From Aurantibrevibacter litoralis (GTDB lineage: Bacteria; Bacteroidota; Bacteroidia; Flavobacteriales; Flavobacteriaceae): DNA of 64,000 nt. The notes beneath the pieces were generated by a model. That model was given only the letters and a program-made list of their open reading frames with translations. It made no database searches and was not told the DNA's origin. Location: the NCBI RefSeq assembly GCF_034651555.1, contig NZ_JAYEEQ010000016.1, positions 1 through 64,000 of the forward strand, read 5' to 3'. Below are positions 18,393 through 27,092 of the stretch, piece after piece. A program made the translations under genes and the position numbers. Position 1 is the first letter of the stretch, and each line of letters begins with the position of its first letter.

Positions 18393-18400
18393 TATATTTG
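18393..18400 (+). promoter_or_regulatory. Candidate -7 element for the GH67 gene
   Basis: TATATTTG (TAnnTTTG) lies 38 bases before the GH67 ATG. TTG triplets occur just upstream (18378-18383), but at less than the usual spacing. Confidence 0.5.
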
Positions 18401-18437
18401 TTTCAGTCATCGCAATAAACCCGATTAGCATCCCAAA

Positions 18438-20633
18438 ATGGTAGTAAAACTTAACTTTTTAAGAAGATATTTAAAAGCGTACACGCTTATTTCAATACTT
18501 TTTTTAGCTTACAATGTAAAGGCGGAAAATGGGTATGACTTATGGCTTCGGTACCATCCCATAGAGGATAGTGCATTGCGAGAAAGATACAAGGATCTCA
18601 TTACTGATATTTCCATTAAAGGCGAAAGTGAAACCCTCCGCATTGTCCGTGAGGAAATTCGAAAAGGGTTAAGTGGTCTTTTAGACGGCTCGTATACCAC
18701 ATCTGGTACTTTCAATGTGGATGCTTCCTTGCTAATAGCAAAGAAAAATGATCTTACTACACCGCTTCGTAAAGATAATGACCGGAAATTATCAGAACTT
18801 AAGAATGACGGTTTTTTTATTTACAGCCGTCAAACCAAAACAGGTACGCAACTCATAATTACCGCAAACAACGACATAGGACTTTTGTATGGGGTCTTCC
18901 ACTTTTTACGCCTACTTCAGCAACATAAAGCGCTAGAAAATCTTGCCATTCTAGAAAATCCGAAAATTAATTTGCGTTTACTAAATCACTGGGATAATTT
19001 AGACAGGACTGTAGAACGCGGGTATGCCGGATTTTCCATTTGGAATTGGCACACCTTACCGGATTATATAGACCAACGATACATGGATTATGCACGCGCC
19101 AATGCCTCTATTGGGATTAACGGCACTGTGTTAACTAATGTAAACGCAAATGCCTTAATATTGACACCGTCCTATCTGCAGAAAGTAAAAGCACTGGCCG
19201 ACTTATTTAGACCCTACGGCATAAAAGTATATTTAACCGCACGATTTTCGGCTCCCATAGAAATTGGTGGATTAGCAACTGCCGATCCCTTGGATCTTGA
19301 GGTTAAAGAATGGTGGACCAAAATAGCCAAAGAAATTTATACCTCAATCCCAGATTTTGGCGGTTTTGTGGTGAAGGCAAACTCCGAAGGACAGCCGGGG
19401 CCTCAAAATTATGGTCGTAACCATGTAGATGGTGCCAATATGCTTGCCGATGCCCTTTTGCCATTTAAGGGCGTTGTTATGTGGCGCGCTTTTGTGTATT
19501 CCGAACACGATCCTACAGATCGTGCTAAGCAAGCGTATAGCGAATTTGTTCCCTTTGATGGTTCTTTTCGAGAAAACGTAATTATTCAAGTAAAAAATGG
19601 CGCTATCGACTTTCAGCCCAGAGAACCCTTTCATCCCATGTTTGGTGCAATGCCCAAAACTCCGTTAATGATGGAGTTTCAAATTACTCAAGAATATTTA
19701 GGCTTTAGTACACATTTGGTCTTTTTGCCTAAATTATTTGAAGAGGTTTTGGATGCCGATACCTATCAGAAAGGAAAAGGTGCTACTGTGGCCAAAGTTA
19801 TCGATGGTAGCTTGCACAATACCAAATTATCGGGAATTGCGGGTGTAGCCAATATTGGAAATGACATAAACTGGACAGGACACATTTTTGCTCAGGCCAA
19901 TTGGTATGGTTATGGTCGTTTGGCTTGGAGTCCCGAACTGAGTGCGGATGTTATTGCTGATGAATGGCTGAAGGCTACCTTTACTAATGAAGATGATTTT
20001 ATTGTACCGATGAAAAACATCTTGTTGGAATCGAGGGAAATGGTAGTAAATTATATGAATCCACTAGGATTACATCATATTTTTGACACCGGGCACCACT
20101 ACGGCCCAGGGCCATGGGTCGGGAACCTTTCCAGGCCGGAATGGAACCCCACGTACTATCATAAAGCCGACAGTATGGGTATAGGCTTTGACCGTACCGC
20201 CTCAGGAAGCAATGCCGTTTCTCAATACGCTCCGGAAGTAGCTCAACTATTTTCTAATGTAGATTCGTGTCCAGAAGAATACCTATTGTGGTTTCACCAC
20301 TTACCCTGGAATTATACACTTAAAAACGGGGAAACACTTTGGAATGGGATGGCTTTAAAATATCAAGAAGGCGTAAATCAAGTGCGGGATTTACAACACA
20401 CTTGGGAACGCATGAAACCCTATGTAGACTCAGAACGTTTTGCATCCGTTACACAATTGATAGCCATACAACTCAAAGAAGCCATTTGGTGGAAAAATGC
20501 CTGTATGCTCTATTTTCAGGAATTTTCAAAACAAGATTTTCCTAAGGAAATGGAAAAACCCGATGCTACATTGGATTATTATAAATCATTACAATTTCCA
20601 TTTGCCCCTGGCATTAGGCCAAGGTGGGACTAA
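18438..20633 (+). CDS. GH67 alpha-glucuronidase
   Basis: GH67 enzymes remove (4-O-methyl)glucuronic acid from the non-reducing end of xylo-oligosaccharides by an inverting mechanism. The 731 residues have a signal peptide (about 1-29, ending NVKA), so the enzyme is exported. The glycoside hydrolase 67 N-terminal domain, central barrel and C-terminal domain follow in the normal order. The probable general acid is Glu317 (VKANSEGQPG). The pair Asp391 (IDFQPREP) and Glu419 (FQITQEY) are 28 apart, as in the characterised bacterial enzymes as I recall them. The gene is a single unit, convergent with uxuA (63 bases between stops). That places glucuronate release next to glucuronate catabolism. Confidence 0.93.
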   Translation: MVVKLNFLRRYLKAYTLISILFLAYNVKAENGYDLWLRYHPIEDSALRERYKDLITDISIKGESETLRIVREEIRKGLSGLLDGSYTTSGTFNVDASLLIAKKNDLTTPLRKDNDRKLSELKNDGFFIYSRQTKTGTQLIITANNDIGLLYGVFHFLRLLQQHKALENLAILENPKINLRLLNHWDNLDRTVERGYAGFSIWNWHTLPDYIDQRYMDYARANASIGINGTVLTNVNANALILTPSYLQKVKALADLFRPYGIKVYLTARFSAPIEIGGLATADPLDLEVKEWWTKIAKEIYTSIPDFGGFVVKANSEGQPGPQNYGRNHVDGANMLADALLPFKGVVMWRAFVYSEHDPTDRAKQAYSEFVPFDGSFRENVIIQVKNGAIDFQPREPFHPMFGAMPKTPLMMEFQITQEYLGFSTHLVFLPKLFEEVLDADTYQKGKGATVAKVIDGSLHNTKLSGIAGVANIGNDINWTGHIFAQANWYGYGRLAWSPELSADVIADEWLKATFTNEDDFIVPMKNILLESREMVVNYMNPLGLHHIFDTGHHYGPGPWVGNLSRPEWNPTYYHKADSMGIGFDRTASGSNAVSQYAPEVAQLFSNVDSCPEEYLLWFHHLPWNYTLKNGETLWNGMALKYQEGVNQVRDLQHTWERMKPYVDSERFASVTQLIAIQLKEAIWWKNACMLYFQEFSKQDFPKEMEKPDATLDYYKSLQFPFAPGIRPRWD

Positions 20634-20696
20634 CACAATCGTAAACTGACCAACACATAAAATGAACGTTAAAATTGCAATTGTAACGGGGTGGTA

Positions 20697-21914
20697 CTAA
20701 AACAAAAATTCTCTTATTCCCTTTTCCAAACCATATAGCTCTGCCATACCTTTTGCTCTGCCTATCAAGGAATAACCACTATAAAATTCATCTTGCCTAT
20801 TTTTATCGTCCAGCAGCACATGACCGTGATCCGGCCTAATAGGTATAGCCACATCTCCCTTTCCGCTCTTATGCCTTTGCAACTGTTCCATAAGAATCTG
20901 TTTCATTAATTTACCCATAGGGATGGAACCATCCAAATGAGAAGCTTCGTAAAACGTTTCATTTTCTAACCTCTGAATATTTCTAAGATGAATAAAATGG
21001 ATCTGCGAACCAAAATCCGTTATTATTTTTTCAAGGTCGTTAGCGGCTATGGCTCCTAAAGAACCAGAGCAAAAAGTTAAGCCATTTGAATCTGAAGGGT
21101 AACAATTCATCACATATTGTAAATCCTCATGCGTGGAGACAATACGGGGAATACCAAAAACAGAAAATGGCGGATCATCCGGATGAATTGCCATCTTAAT
21201 CCCTAACTTTTCCGCTTCCGGAATAACAGCGTTTAAAAAGTACGACAAATTCTTCTGCAACGCCCTTTTAGATATTTTACTAACCTCATCTAAGTTGGTT
21301 TTGAATTCCTTTAGAGGAATTGTGTCCTTAGAACCGGGCATACCTGCCAAAATAGCATTTTCCAAAGCCTTCCTTTCGGGTATGCTTAGTGTCTTGAAAT
21401 ACGTATGGGCCTTTAATCGCATTTCATGATCATAAATACCTTCGGCTTCGGATCGTTTCAAAATATATAAGTCGAACGCTGCAACTGCAATCGGATCGTA
21501 CAATAAACTAATAGCTCCGTTGGGAAGTGTGTAACTCAAATCTGTTCTTGTCCAGTCAATGAGTTGCATGAAATTATAACAAACAATAAAAATATCGTTT
21601 GCTGCTAAGTTATGTAGTGTATCTATATAATTGTTGATATACTTATCCCTTTCTGGAAAACCATATTTAATAGCCTTATGAATATTAACACTTTCCACAA
21701 CAGACCATTCCAAACCATGTGAAACTATCTCATCTTTAATATTTTTTATAGTCTCATGAGGCCAAACTTCTCCTATCGGTATTTGATGGCATGCGGTTAC
21801 AATCCCTTCAACGCCTATTTCCTTTATATCGTTTAATGATACCCCAAAGTTAGATCCAAACCATCTGAAGGTTTTCTTTAAATAAGGCATAGATGCCTTT
21901 ATGCTGTTTCCCAT
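20697..21914 (-). CDS. uxuA: Mannonate dehydratase
   Basis: UxuA converts D-mannonate to 2-keto-3-deoxy-D-gluconate (KDG). The 405 residues show the family pattern of a metal-dependent TIM barrel: KKTFRWFGSNFGVSLNDIKEIG at the start, then CYNFMQLIDWTRTDL, MAIHPDDPPFSVFGIPRI, LTFCSGSLGA, FIHLRNIQ and IRPDHGHVLLDD. The conserved His and Cys metal ligands are present. Met9 is a possible alternative start. It is the last gene of a minus-strand run, 30 bases after an SDR that probably supplies mannonate. Fructuronate is the expected upstream metabolite. Confidence 0.93.
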   Translation of the reverse strand: MGNSIKASMPYLKKTFRWFGSNFGVSLNDIKEIGVEGIVTACHQIPIGEVWPHETIKNIKDEIVSHGLEWSVVESVNIHKAIKYGFPERDKYINNYIDTLHNLAANDIFIVCYNFMQLIDWTRTDLSYTLPNGAISLLYDPIAVAAFDLYILKRSEAEGIYDHEMRLKAHTYFKTLSIPERKALENAILAGMPGSKDTIPLKEFKTNLDEVSKISKRALQKNLSYFLNAVIPEAEKLGIKMAIHPDDPPFSVFGIPRIVSTHEDLQYVMNCYPSDSNGLTFCSGSLGAIAANDLEKIITDFGSQIHFIHLRNIQRLENETFYEASHLDGSIPMGKLMKQILMEQLQRHKSGKGDVAIPIRPDHGHVLLDDKNRQDEFYSGYSLIGRAKGMAELYGLEKGIREFLF

Positions 21915-21944
21915 TGTAAAAATCTACTTTAAATCATGCACTCG

Positions 21945-22763
21945 TTATACCCCGGAAAAAGAACTAAAACCCCCATCAACCTCATAAACGCTACCCGTAA
22001 CAAAAGAAGAAGCGTCGCTAAGCAAATAATGGATCATTCCGTTCAATTCTGAAGCATCTCCAAAACGTCCCATTGGTGTTTTTGCAAGTACCTTTTTTGA
22101 TCGCTCTGTATAGGATCCATCCTCATTTGTTAATAGTTTTCTATTTTGATTTCCGATAAAGAAACCGGGAGCTAGCGCATTTACCCTTATCTTATCACTA
22201 AATTTAGAGGCCAATTCATGCGCCATCCATTTGGTAAATATTTCGATACCCGCTTTAGCGATAGAATACCCTAATACTCGTGATATAGCTTGATGCGAAG
22301 CCATTGATGAAATATTTATAACCGATCCATAGCCTTGTTTGGCCATCAACTCGCTAAAAATTAAAGTTGGAATAACAGTGCCCCATAGGTTTAATTCTAC
22401 TGCTTTTCTTGAATCTTCAATTGTAATATCAAAAATACTTTGTTCAGGAGTTAAGGTAGCTCCTTGTGTATTACCTCCCGCAAGATTAATAAGACCATCT
22501 ATGGTTCCAAAGTTTTTTAAAATGGTTTGCTTTACGGTCCTTAATTCCTTTTCATTCATTACATCGCCCACAAAAATATGAGCCCTATTTGGAGCCTTAA
22601 CGTTGAGCATTTCTTGTGTTTCTTCTAAGCTATTCAAAGACCTCCCTAAAAGGATTACATTGGCACCATTTGAGATGAGATATTGTGATATAGAACTACC
22701 CAATACCCCTGTTCCCCCGGTGACAACATATAATTTACTCTCAATTGACGAAAATTGATTCAT
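21945..22763 (-). CDS. SDR oxidoreductase, probable D-mannonate oxidoreductase
   Basis: A 272-residue classical short-chain dehydrogenase. The nucleotide motif VTGGTGVLGSSIS is at about 15-27, LINLAGGN at about 92-99, and the catalytic Ser and Tyr-x-x-x-Lys in ISSMASHQ and YSIAKAG. Placed directly before uxuA, it most likely reduces fructuronate to mannonate, the UxuB step, which in many Bacteroidota is done by an SDR and not by the long-chain UxuB. That role is inference from context. A hairpin terminator lies 80 bases upstream, between it and the oxidoreductase gene before it. Confidence 0.82.
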   Translation of the reverse strand: MNQFSSIESKLYVVTGGTGVLGSSISQYLISNGANVILLGRSLNSLEETQEMLNVKAPNRAHIFVGDVMNEKELRTVKQTILKNFGTIDGLINLAGGNTQGATLTPEQSIFDITIEDSRKAVELNLWGTVIPTLIFSELMAKQGYGSVINISSMASHQAISRVLGYSIAKAGIEIFTKWMAHELASKFSDKIRVNALAPGFFIGNQNRKLLTNEDGSYTERSKKVLAKTPMGRFGDASELNGMIHYLLSDASSFVTGSVYEVDGGFSSFSGV

Positions 22764-22844
22764 AAGTGTACATGCTAGAATTGAAAATTAAAATAAAATG
22801 GAACAAATATCGCAGGATTTTTTAGATAATCCCAAAATTAAACT

Positions 22845-22885
22845 AAAGGAGTCCACCGGGTTCGGTAGCCCGGCAAACTCCCTTT
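22845..22885 (-). terminator. Terminator or attenuator within the SusC-to-UxuA run
   Basis: A two-part hairpin is present: outer AAAGGAG(T)/ACTCCCTTT with one bulge, and inner CCGGG/CCCGG (22856-22860 with 22869-22873). On the minus strand it is followed by a broken T-rich stretch. It lies 54 bases after the Gfo/Idh/MocA gene and before the SDR and uxuA, so it may reduce read-through into those genes. Confidence 0.6.
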
Positions 22886-22938
22886 CAACTAAACAACTAA
22901 CTCAATTATTCGTAACCCAATTCGTATTAAACGATTAT

Positions 22939-24327
22939 TTACTGTTTTTGCTCACGAGCTATTTTAAAGGCTTCCACAGTCGTGTAATATTTACTCAGCA
23001 TATTTGGCACTTCCCAAACCGGAAGTGCACCCTCATTAAGATACTGTAAATAGTTTTGAGTGACTTGCGCAAAATGGGCTTCATGTCCAATATGAAACGC
23101 GTCCGGTATATTTATGCGCCACATAGTATCCGAAATTTGTACCGCCGATGTGCCGGGAAAATTAGTTGCTATCACCTCGTTGAGTGCTTCATCTAGCGCC
23201 ATTGAAACAGATTCCGTATTTTCTTTAAAATTAATATATAAGGTAGGCTTGTAATTTTCTGCTTCTCCTTGCTTTATGATAAGATCACTTTTGGTACCCC
23301 GTAGCACACTATAATGCGTATCGCCGGCACCTTCGGGAGCCTCGTAATTCCATATTACGGAAACTTTGGCATGTTTTCCTTTAATGGTATAGACCATTTC
23401 TCCATTACTGTACACATTGATGTGGTCGCCATCGCTATCCTTATCCAAAAATTCTGGAAAATCGGGTAACCCCGTTACTTTGGTAAATTCATCCTTGCGC
23501 ACCGTGGTAGCCCAACGCTTGGCATGTATCATTTTTATGTCTGAGGTGTCTATAATTTCATTGGGAAAGAGCTCCCACTGTACCAAATCTACAAGGTGCG
23601 TTGTTACGTCTACAATGCCTTCCCCTTCTTCATTTACATCGAAGAACCAAGCGGGACGCACCAAAGGTTTTCCCGAAACTTGTTTGTAAAAATGGTGTAC
23701 GCTTTCCTTGCTAATGGCCGGTTTGTCCGGGCTGCCATCTATAAGTGAACCAAAAACAGACGGAATGCCTGAGAACGCCTTCTGAAGCATCGTTGTAGCC
23801 TCAAAGCGTTCGGTCATTATATCGTAAATGAACACACCTTTTTCATCGGCAATTCGAAAGGCCTCTGACAATTTTTTAAATCCTTCCGGATGTATCACCA
23901 GCGGTTTGTCTGCATAAACATGTAATCCTGCGCGGACAGCCTCCAATATATAATCTATTTTTTTTGCATTTTTTCCTGCTACTACCATCACATTCCCTGC
24001 CTTATTTGAAATCATTTTATCCAAATAATCTGCACCTATATAAAGAACAGGTTTCCAATTCGTTGGTGCATCCATCCTTGTATTGTATTGTGCAATCTTA
24101 TCCAAAAAGTCGTCTACCTCAGGGCCTTCGGGGGCATACACGTAGATGGTATCATTTACATTAGGGTAAGCTGTTTTTTGCACCAAAGCGGCATGAAAAT
24201 GACCCGGATCTAGGGTCATAAAGGTTATGTTTTTTGCCGGGACAGATTCCGCACTAGGTTCCTTTTCTTTTTTTGTTTGACACGAAAGAATAACAGCTAG
24301 AGCGAATATATAAACAAGTGGTTTCAT
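22939..24327 (-). CDS. Lipoprotein Gfo/Idh/MocA-family oxidoreductase
   Basis: A 462-residue protein with a lipoprotein signal (lipobox ILSC, Cys16), so it is anchored outside the cytoplasm. The N-terminal Rossmann part (about 30-160) has the family Lys-Pro motif in YADKPLVIHPEGF. The C-terminal half fits the putative oxidoreductase C-terminal domain often seen in exported Bacteroidota members (WFFDVNEEGEGIVDVTTHLVD). Such enzymes oxidise or reduce sugar hydroxyls with a tightly bound NAD(P). An exported, lipidated enzyme of this type is unusual and fits periplasmic sugar oxidation. It lies 39 bases after the related gene at 24367. Substrate unknown. Confidence 0.82.
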   Translation of the reverse strand: MKPLVYIFALAVILSCQTKKEKEPSAESVPAKNITFMTLDPGHFHAALVQKTAYPNVNDTIYVYAPEGPEVDDFLDKIAQYNTRMDAPTNWKPVLYIGADYLDKMISNKAGNVMVVAGKNAKKIDYILEAVRAGLHVYADKPLVIHPEGFKKLSEAFRIADEKGVFIYDIMTERFEATTMLQKAFSGIPSVFGSLIDGSPDKPAISKESVHHFYKQVSGKPLVRPAWFFDVNEEGEGIVDVTTHLVDLVQWELFPNEIIDTSDIKMIHAKRWATTVRKDEFTKVTGLPDFPEFLDKDSDGDHINVYSNGEMVYTIKGKHAKVSVIWNYEAPEGAGDTHYSVLRGTKSDLIIKQGEAENYKPTLYINFKENTESVSMALDEALNEVIATNFPGTSAVQISDTMWRINIPDAFHIGHEAHFAQVTQNYLQYLNEGALPVWEVPNMLSKYYTTVEAFKIAREQKQ

Positions 24328-24366
24328 GAAGGGTTTTATAAAAGTCTTCCTTAAATTGGATGCGCA

Positions 24367-25743
24367 TTAAAACGTAAGGTAATCTGTACCATAGGGTCGT
24401 CTTTGTTCCCTGCTAAGCAGGGCATTGGCCTCCTCATCGTTCACAAATTGTTCGGCCACCGGATCCCATTCTAACTTCCTTGAAAACTTCATTGCAATAT
24501 GACTTATTAAACATACGGAGCACATCTTGTGCGCTATATCTACCGGCGATATTGTGGTTTTTTTAGATTTTATGCAATCTAACCAATTGCCATGATGATC
24601 TTCACTTTGGTATAAGTGTATTTCGTTCTCGCCAATCGTAGAAGTTAAAATATTGGGGTCGGAAGCGTCCAAGGCCTTACTACTTTTTTCTTTATCTACA
24701 GGATCTGTTGCCGTAGCGTTATAATCGCCTCTGGAAACAAAAATCCATCCCTCACTACCTTCATAACGAATACCATTAGGATATCCCCCACTTGTAAAAA
24801 CGGTTATTCCGTTGGCGTATTCATGTTTCACAAAAAAATCGCCATGTACGTTCCAAAGTCCAGCTTTTGGAAATTCAGCCAAAGCTTCAACGGAAATTGG
24901 TCCGGTTAATTCTGTATCCATACCCCAAGCCGCCGAGTCGTAGTGGTGTTGTCCCCATCCTGTAATCATTCCTGCGCCATACTGTTCTAAGCGCAACCAT
25001 CCGGGCCTGTCGTAGCCTGTTTGTGGATGTACTCCAATTTCAGTATAGGGCACCTCGGGTGCTGAACCTAACCACATTTCATAGTTAAGATTCGCCGGAA
25101 CCGGCATGGCAGGGGCATCGGGGCCGCTGGGATCCCCGGGAAGACCAATTTTTACGGTATGTAATTTACCAATTCGTCCATTTCGCACCAATTCTGCTGC
25201 GACCCTAAATTGTGCGGAAGATCTTTGCTGGGTACCTACTTGAAAAATGACCCCGGTTTCCTGAACTGCTTTTACCAATTGCTGCCCTTCTTTTATAGTT
25301 AAAGACGTTGGTTTTTGCAGATAGATATGTTTCCCGGCCATGGCCGCTTCAATAGCGGGTTGTGAATGCCAATGATCCGGGGTACTAATAATTACCGCAT
25401 CGATATCTTTGTTTAAAAGTAGTTCCCTGTAGTCTCCGTACATTTTGGCATCTACATACTTTTTTTTACCTGTTTTTTTGAAGTAAAAATCATCTACCAA
25501 TTGTTTTGTGTCCTTCAATCGATTGCTATCCAAATCGCAAACAGCCATAACTCTAGCGTCATCAAATTGCATGGTATCGGGCAAGTCATGGTAACGCCCT
25601 ATTCTGCCACATCCTATCTGGCCCACATTTATTTTATTGCTAGGTGCATTCTTGCCAAAAACACTGGCAGGAACTATCGTAGGAAACGCCACTGTAGCCG
25701 CAGATGATAAAAGTGTGTTGTTTATAAATTTTCTTCGTTGCAT
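24367..25743 (-). CDS. Tat-exported Gfo/Idh/MocA-family oxidoreductase
   Basis: This 458-residue protein begins MQRRKFINNTLLSSAATVAF, a twin-arginine signal (Arg3-Arg4), which fits export with the cofactor already bound. The NAD motif is NVGQIGCGRIGRYHD (about 38-52). The catalytic-type Lys-Pro is in IYLQKPTSLT (about 141-150), and the substrate part has WGQHHYDSAAWGMD. It belongs to the secreted oxidoreductase group that includes glucose-fructose-oxidoreductase-like enzymes. It is in a run with the lipoprotein paralogue after it and DUF6807 before it (11 bases). The specific reaction is not known; oxidation of a glycan-derived sugar is the best inference. Confidence 0.85.
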   Translation of the reverse strand: MQRRKFINNTLLSSAATVAFPTIVPASVFGKNAPSNKINVGQIGCGRIGRYHDLPDTMQFDDARVMAVCDLDSNRLKDTKQLVDDFYFKKTGKKKYVDAKMYGDYRELLLNKDIDAVIISTPDHWHSQPAIEAAMAGKHIYLQKPTSLTIKEGQQLVKAVQETGVIFQVGTQQRSSAQFRVAAELVRNGRIGKLHTVKIGLPGDPSGPDAPAMPVPANLNYEMWLGSAPEVPYTEIGVHPQTGYDRPGWLRLEQYGAGMITGWGQHHYDSAAWGMDTELTGPISVEALAEFPKAGLWNVHGDFFVKHEYANGITVFTSGGYPNGIRYEGSEGWIFVSRGDYNATATDPVDKEKSSKALDASDPNILTSTIGENEIHLYQSEDHHGNWLDCIKSKKTTISPVDIAHKMCSVCLISHIAMKFSRKLEWDPVAEQFVNDEEANALLSREQRRPYGTDYLTF

Positions 25744-25754
25744 AGGTATTTATT

Positions 25755-27029
25755 TTAAGGTTGCGTAATAGTAACGACTGCCGGTGTGGCAAAAGCTTGC
25801 CATTGTGCCTCTGCTTCTTCGGGGCTTAAGTCACCGTCAAACACTAGCATTCTGTATTTTAATTGATAGGTGTTATTCGGTTTAATCATCCATTCCGAAT
25901 CCCGTATGGGTGAAAATTCAAAAAACATATTGGATTTTCCATCATAAAACTCGCTGGGCCATACTCTCATGGGTTCGGGATGTGCCCTGTTATTTGGATG
26001 ACTCATAAACAAAATCCCACTTTTTTTTGACGGTGCCGACGACGCTCCACTGATAATACACCACCGGGCATTGGTTCCGTCTGCCGTAAAACGATCTTTC
26101 CCCTCAGAGGTTAGTACGGAACTATTGTCTGTATGCCATTTTTCTGTGGCTCTAATACCGATTCCTCCACCGTACCTGTAGGCTTCAAATAAAATCCCCG
26201 AAGCCAAGGGAGTACTAAAGGTACTCGTATAATCAATGATAGTTTGGTTTTTATCATTTGCGGTATCCCATACTTTAATTTCTAAATCTTCGTTTAATGC
26301 AATTTTGTTTTCGGGTAACGCCCCAAAATCTACATGGTGCTGTGTCGCTGATATTGCTGCGTATACAGGTCCAGATTGGAGATTGGAAAACGCATCAAAA
26401 ATAACAGTACCTTGTCCTTCCCCTAAATTCCAAAAATCTACCGATCGCTCCTCAATCTTAGTTTTCGTCCAAGGCCCCCAAATACCGTAATGGTGGTAAT
26501 GATCCGGTGGATTTATTCTAGTTAGCGTGTCGCCACTGGGAGACCAAAGCGGATGGATATATCCCGATTTTTGGAATAACGAGTCTACTCCATCCGGCGG
26601 ATAGTTCATTTCAAAACGATACGACAGCACCGGCTTGTTCTCCCTATACACGGTAACATTTCCCTTCTCTTGGGTATATGTAAGGGCACCTTTGGTTGCG
26701 GGCGGACTTTGAGTGGCTTTTCTGAGTACATACTCCGTTTTCTCTTGAGAATTTGTAGTATGTGGTGGAATAAACCAAAGGCTTTTTCCATGAAGCGTGT
26801 CTATCTGGAACGGAATTGCAACTTCTTTTCCTTCCTTTTTTTGCACTAACACTACTTCTTTTGTAAAATCTCCCGAGTACAGCCCCTCAATATTCACTTC
26901 CACAGCTTGCTGTAGCCGCACATCCGGATTTTGTTTTACCGAAATATACATTAAATCTTCTTTATCGGGATTACATGCATATTGCAATAGCCCGATTAAA
27001 ATAAGTATCTTAATTTTTTTTAAATACAT
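25755..27029 (-). CDS. DUF6807 (PmoA-like) lipoprotein
   Basis: A 424-residue exported protein; the signal ends LLQYAC (Cys19), a slightly unusual lipobox. The core matches the DUF6807 family, often annotated PmoA although unrelated to methane oxidation: YIHPLWSPSGDTLTR, PPDHYHHYGIWGPW and FEAYRYGGGIGIRATEKW. The His-rich HYHHYG motif could bind a metal or a sugar. The family commonly sits with Gfo/Idh/MocA oxidoreductases, as here (11 bases to the next gene), but its activity is not known to me. It is the third gene after susC and susD. Confidence 0.8.
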   Translation of the reverse strand: MYLKKIKILILIGLLQYACNPDKEDLMYISVKQNPDVRLQQAVEVNIEGLYSGDFTKEVVLVQKKEGKEVAIPFQIDTLHGKSLWFIPPHTTNSQEKTEYVLRKATQSPPATKGALTYTQEKGNVTVYRENKPVLSYRFEMNYPPDGVDSLFQKSGYIHPLWSPSGDTLTRINPPDHYHHYGIWGPWTKTKIEERSVDFWNLGEGQGTVIFDAFSNLQSGPVYAAISATQHHVDFGALPENKIALNEDLEIKVWDTANDKNQTIIDYTSTFSTPLASGILFEAYRYGGGIGIRATEKWHTDNSSVLTSEGKDRFTADGTNARWCIISGASSAPSKKSGILFMSHPNNRAHPEPMRVWPSEFYDGKSNMFFEFSPIRDSEWMIKPNNTYQLKYRMLVFDGDLSPEEAEAQWQAFATPAVVTITQP

Positions 27030-27092
27030 TTATCTATAATTAAACAATTTTAACGATTCTCTAAAATACACAATTAAAAAGAAACGAAATAA

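Noticed and set aside
20640..20690. Palindromic GTTAAAATTGCAATTGTAAC near the GH67/uxuA stops as a terminator
   Set aside because: It is AT-rich with no T-run; it may be a chance palindrome.
22798..23049. 83-codon plus-strand frame before the lipoprotein oxidoreductase
   Set aside because: It covers the terminator hairpin and the end of the oxidoreductase gene, so it is unlikely to be a gene.
25755..27029. Methane monooxygenase (PmoA) reading of the DUF6807 gene
   Set aside because: The automatic name PmoA is misleading. The protein is a periplasmic lipoprotein without the membrane helices or copper sites of particulate methane monooxygenase.
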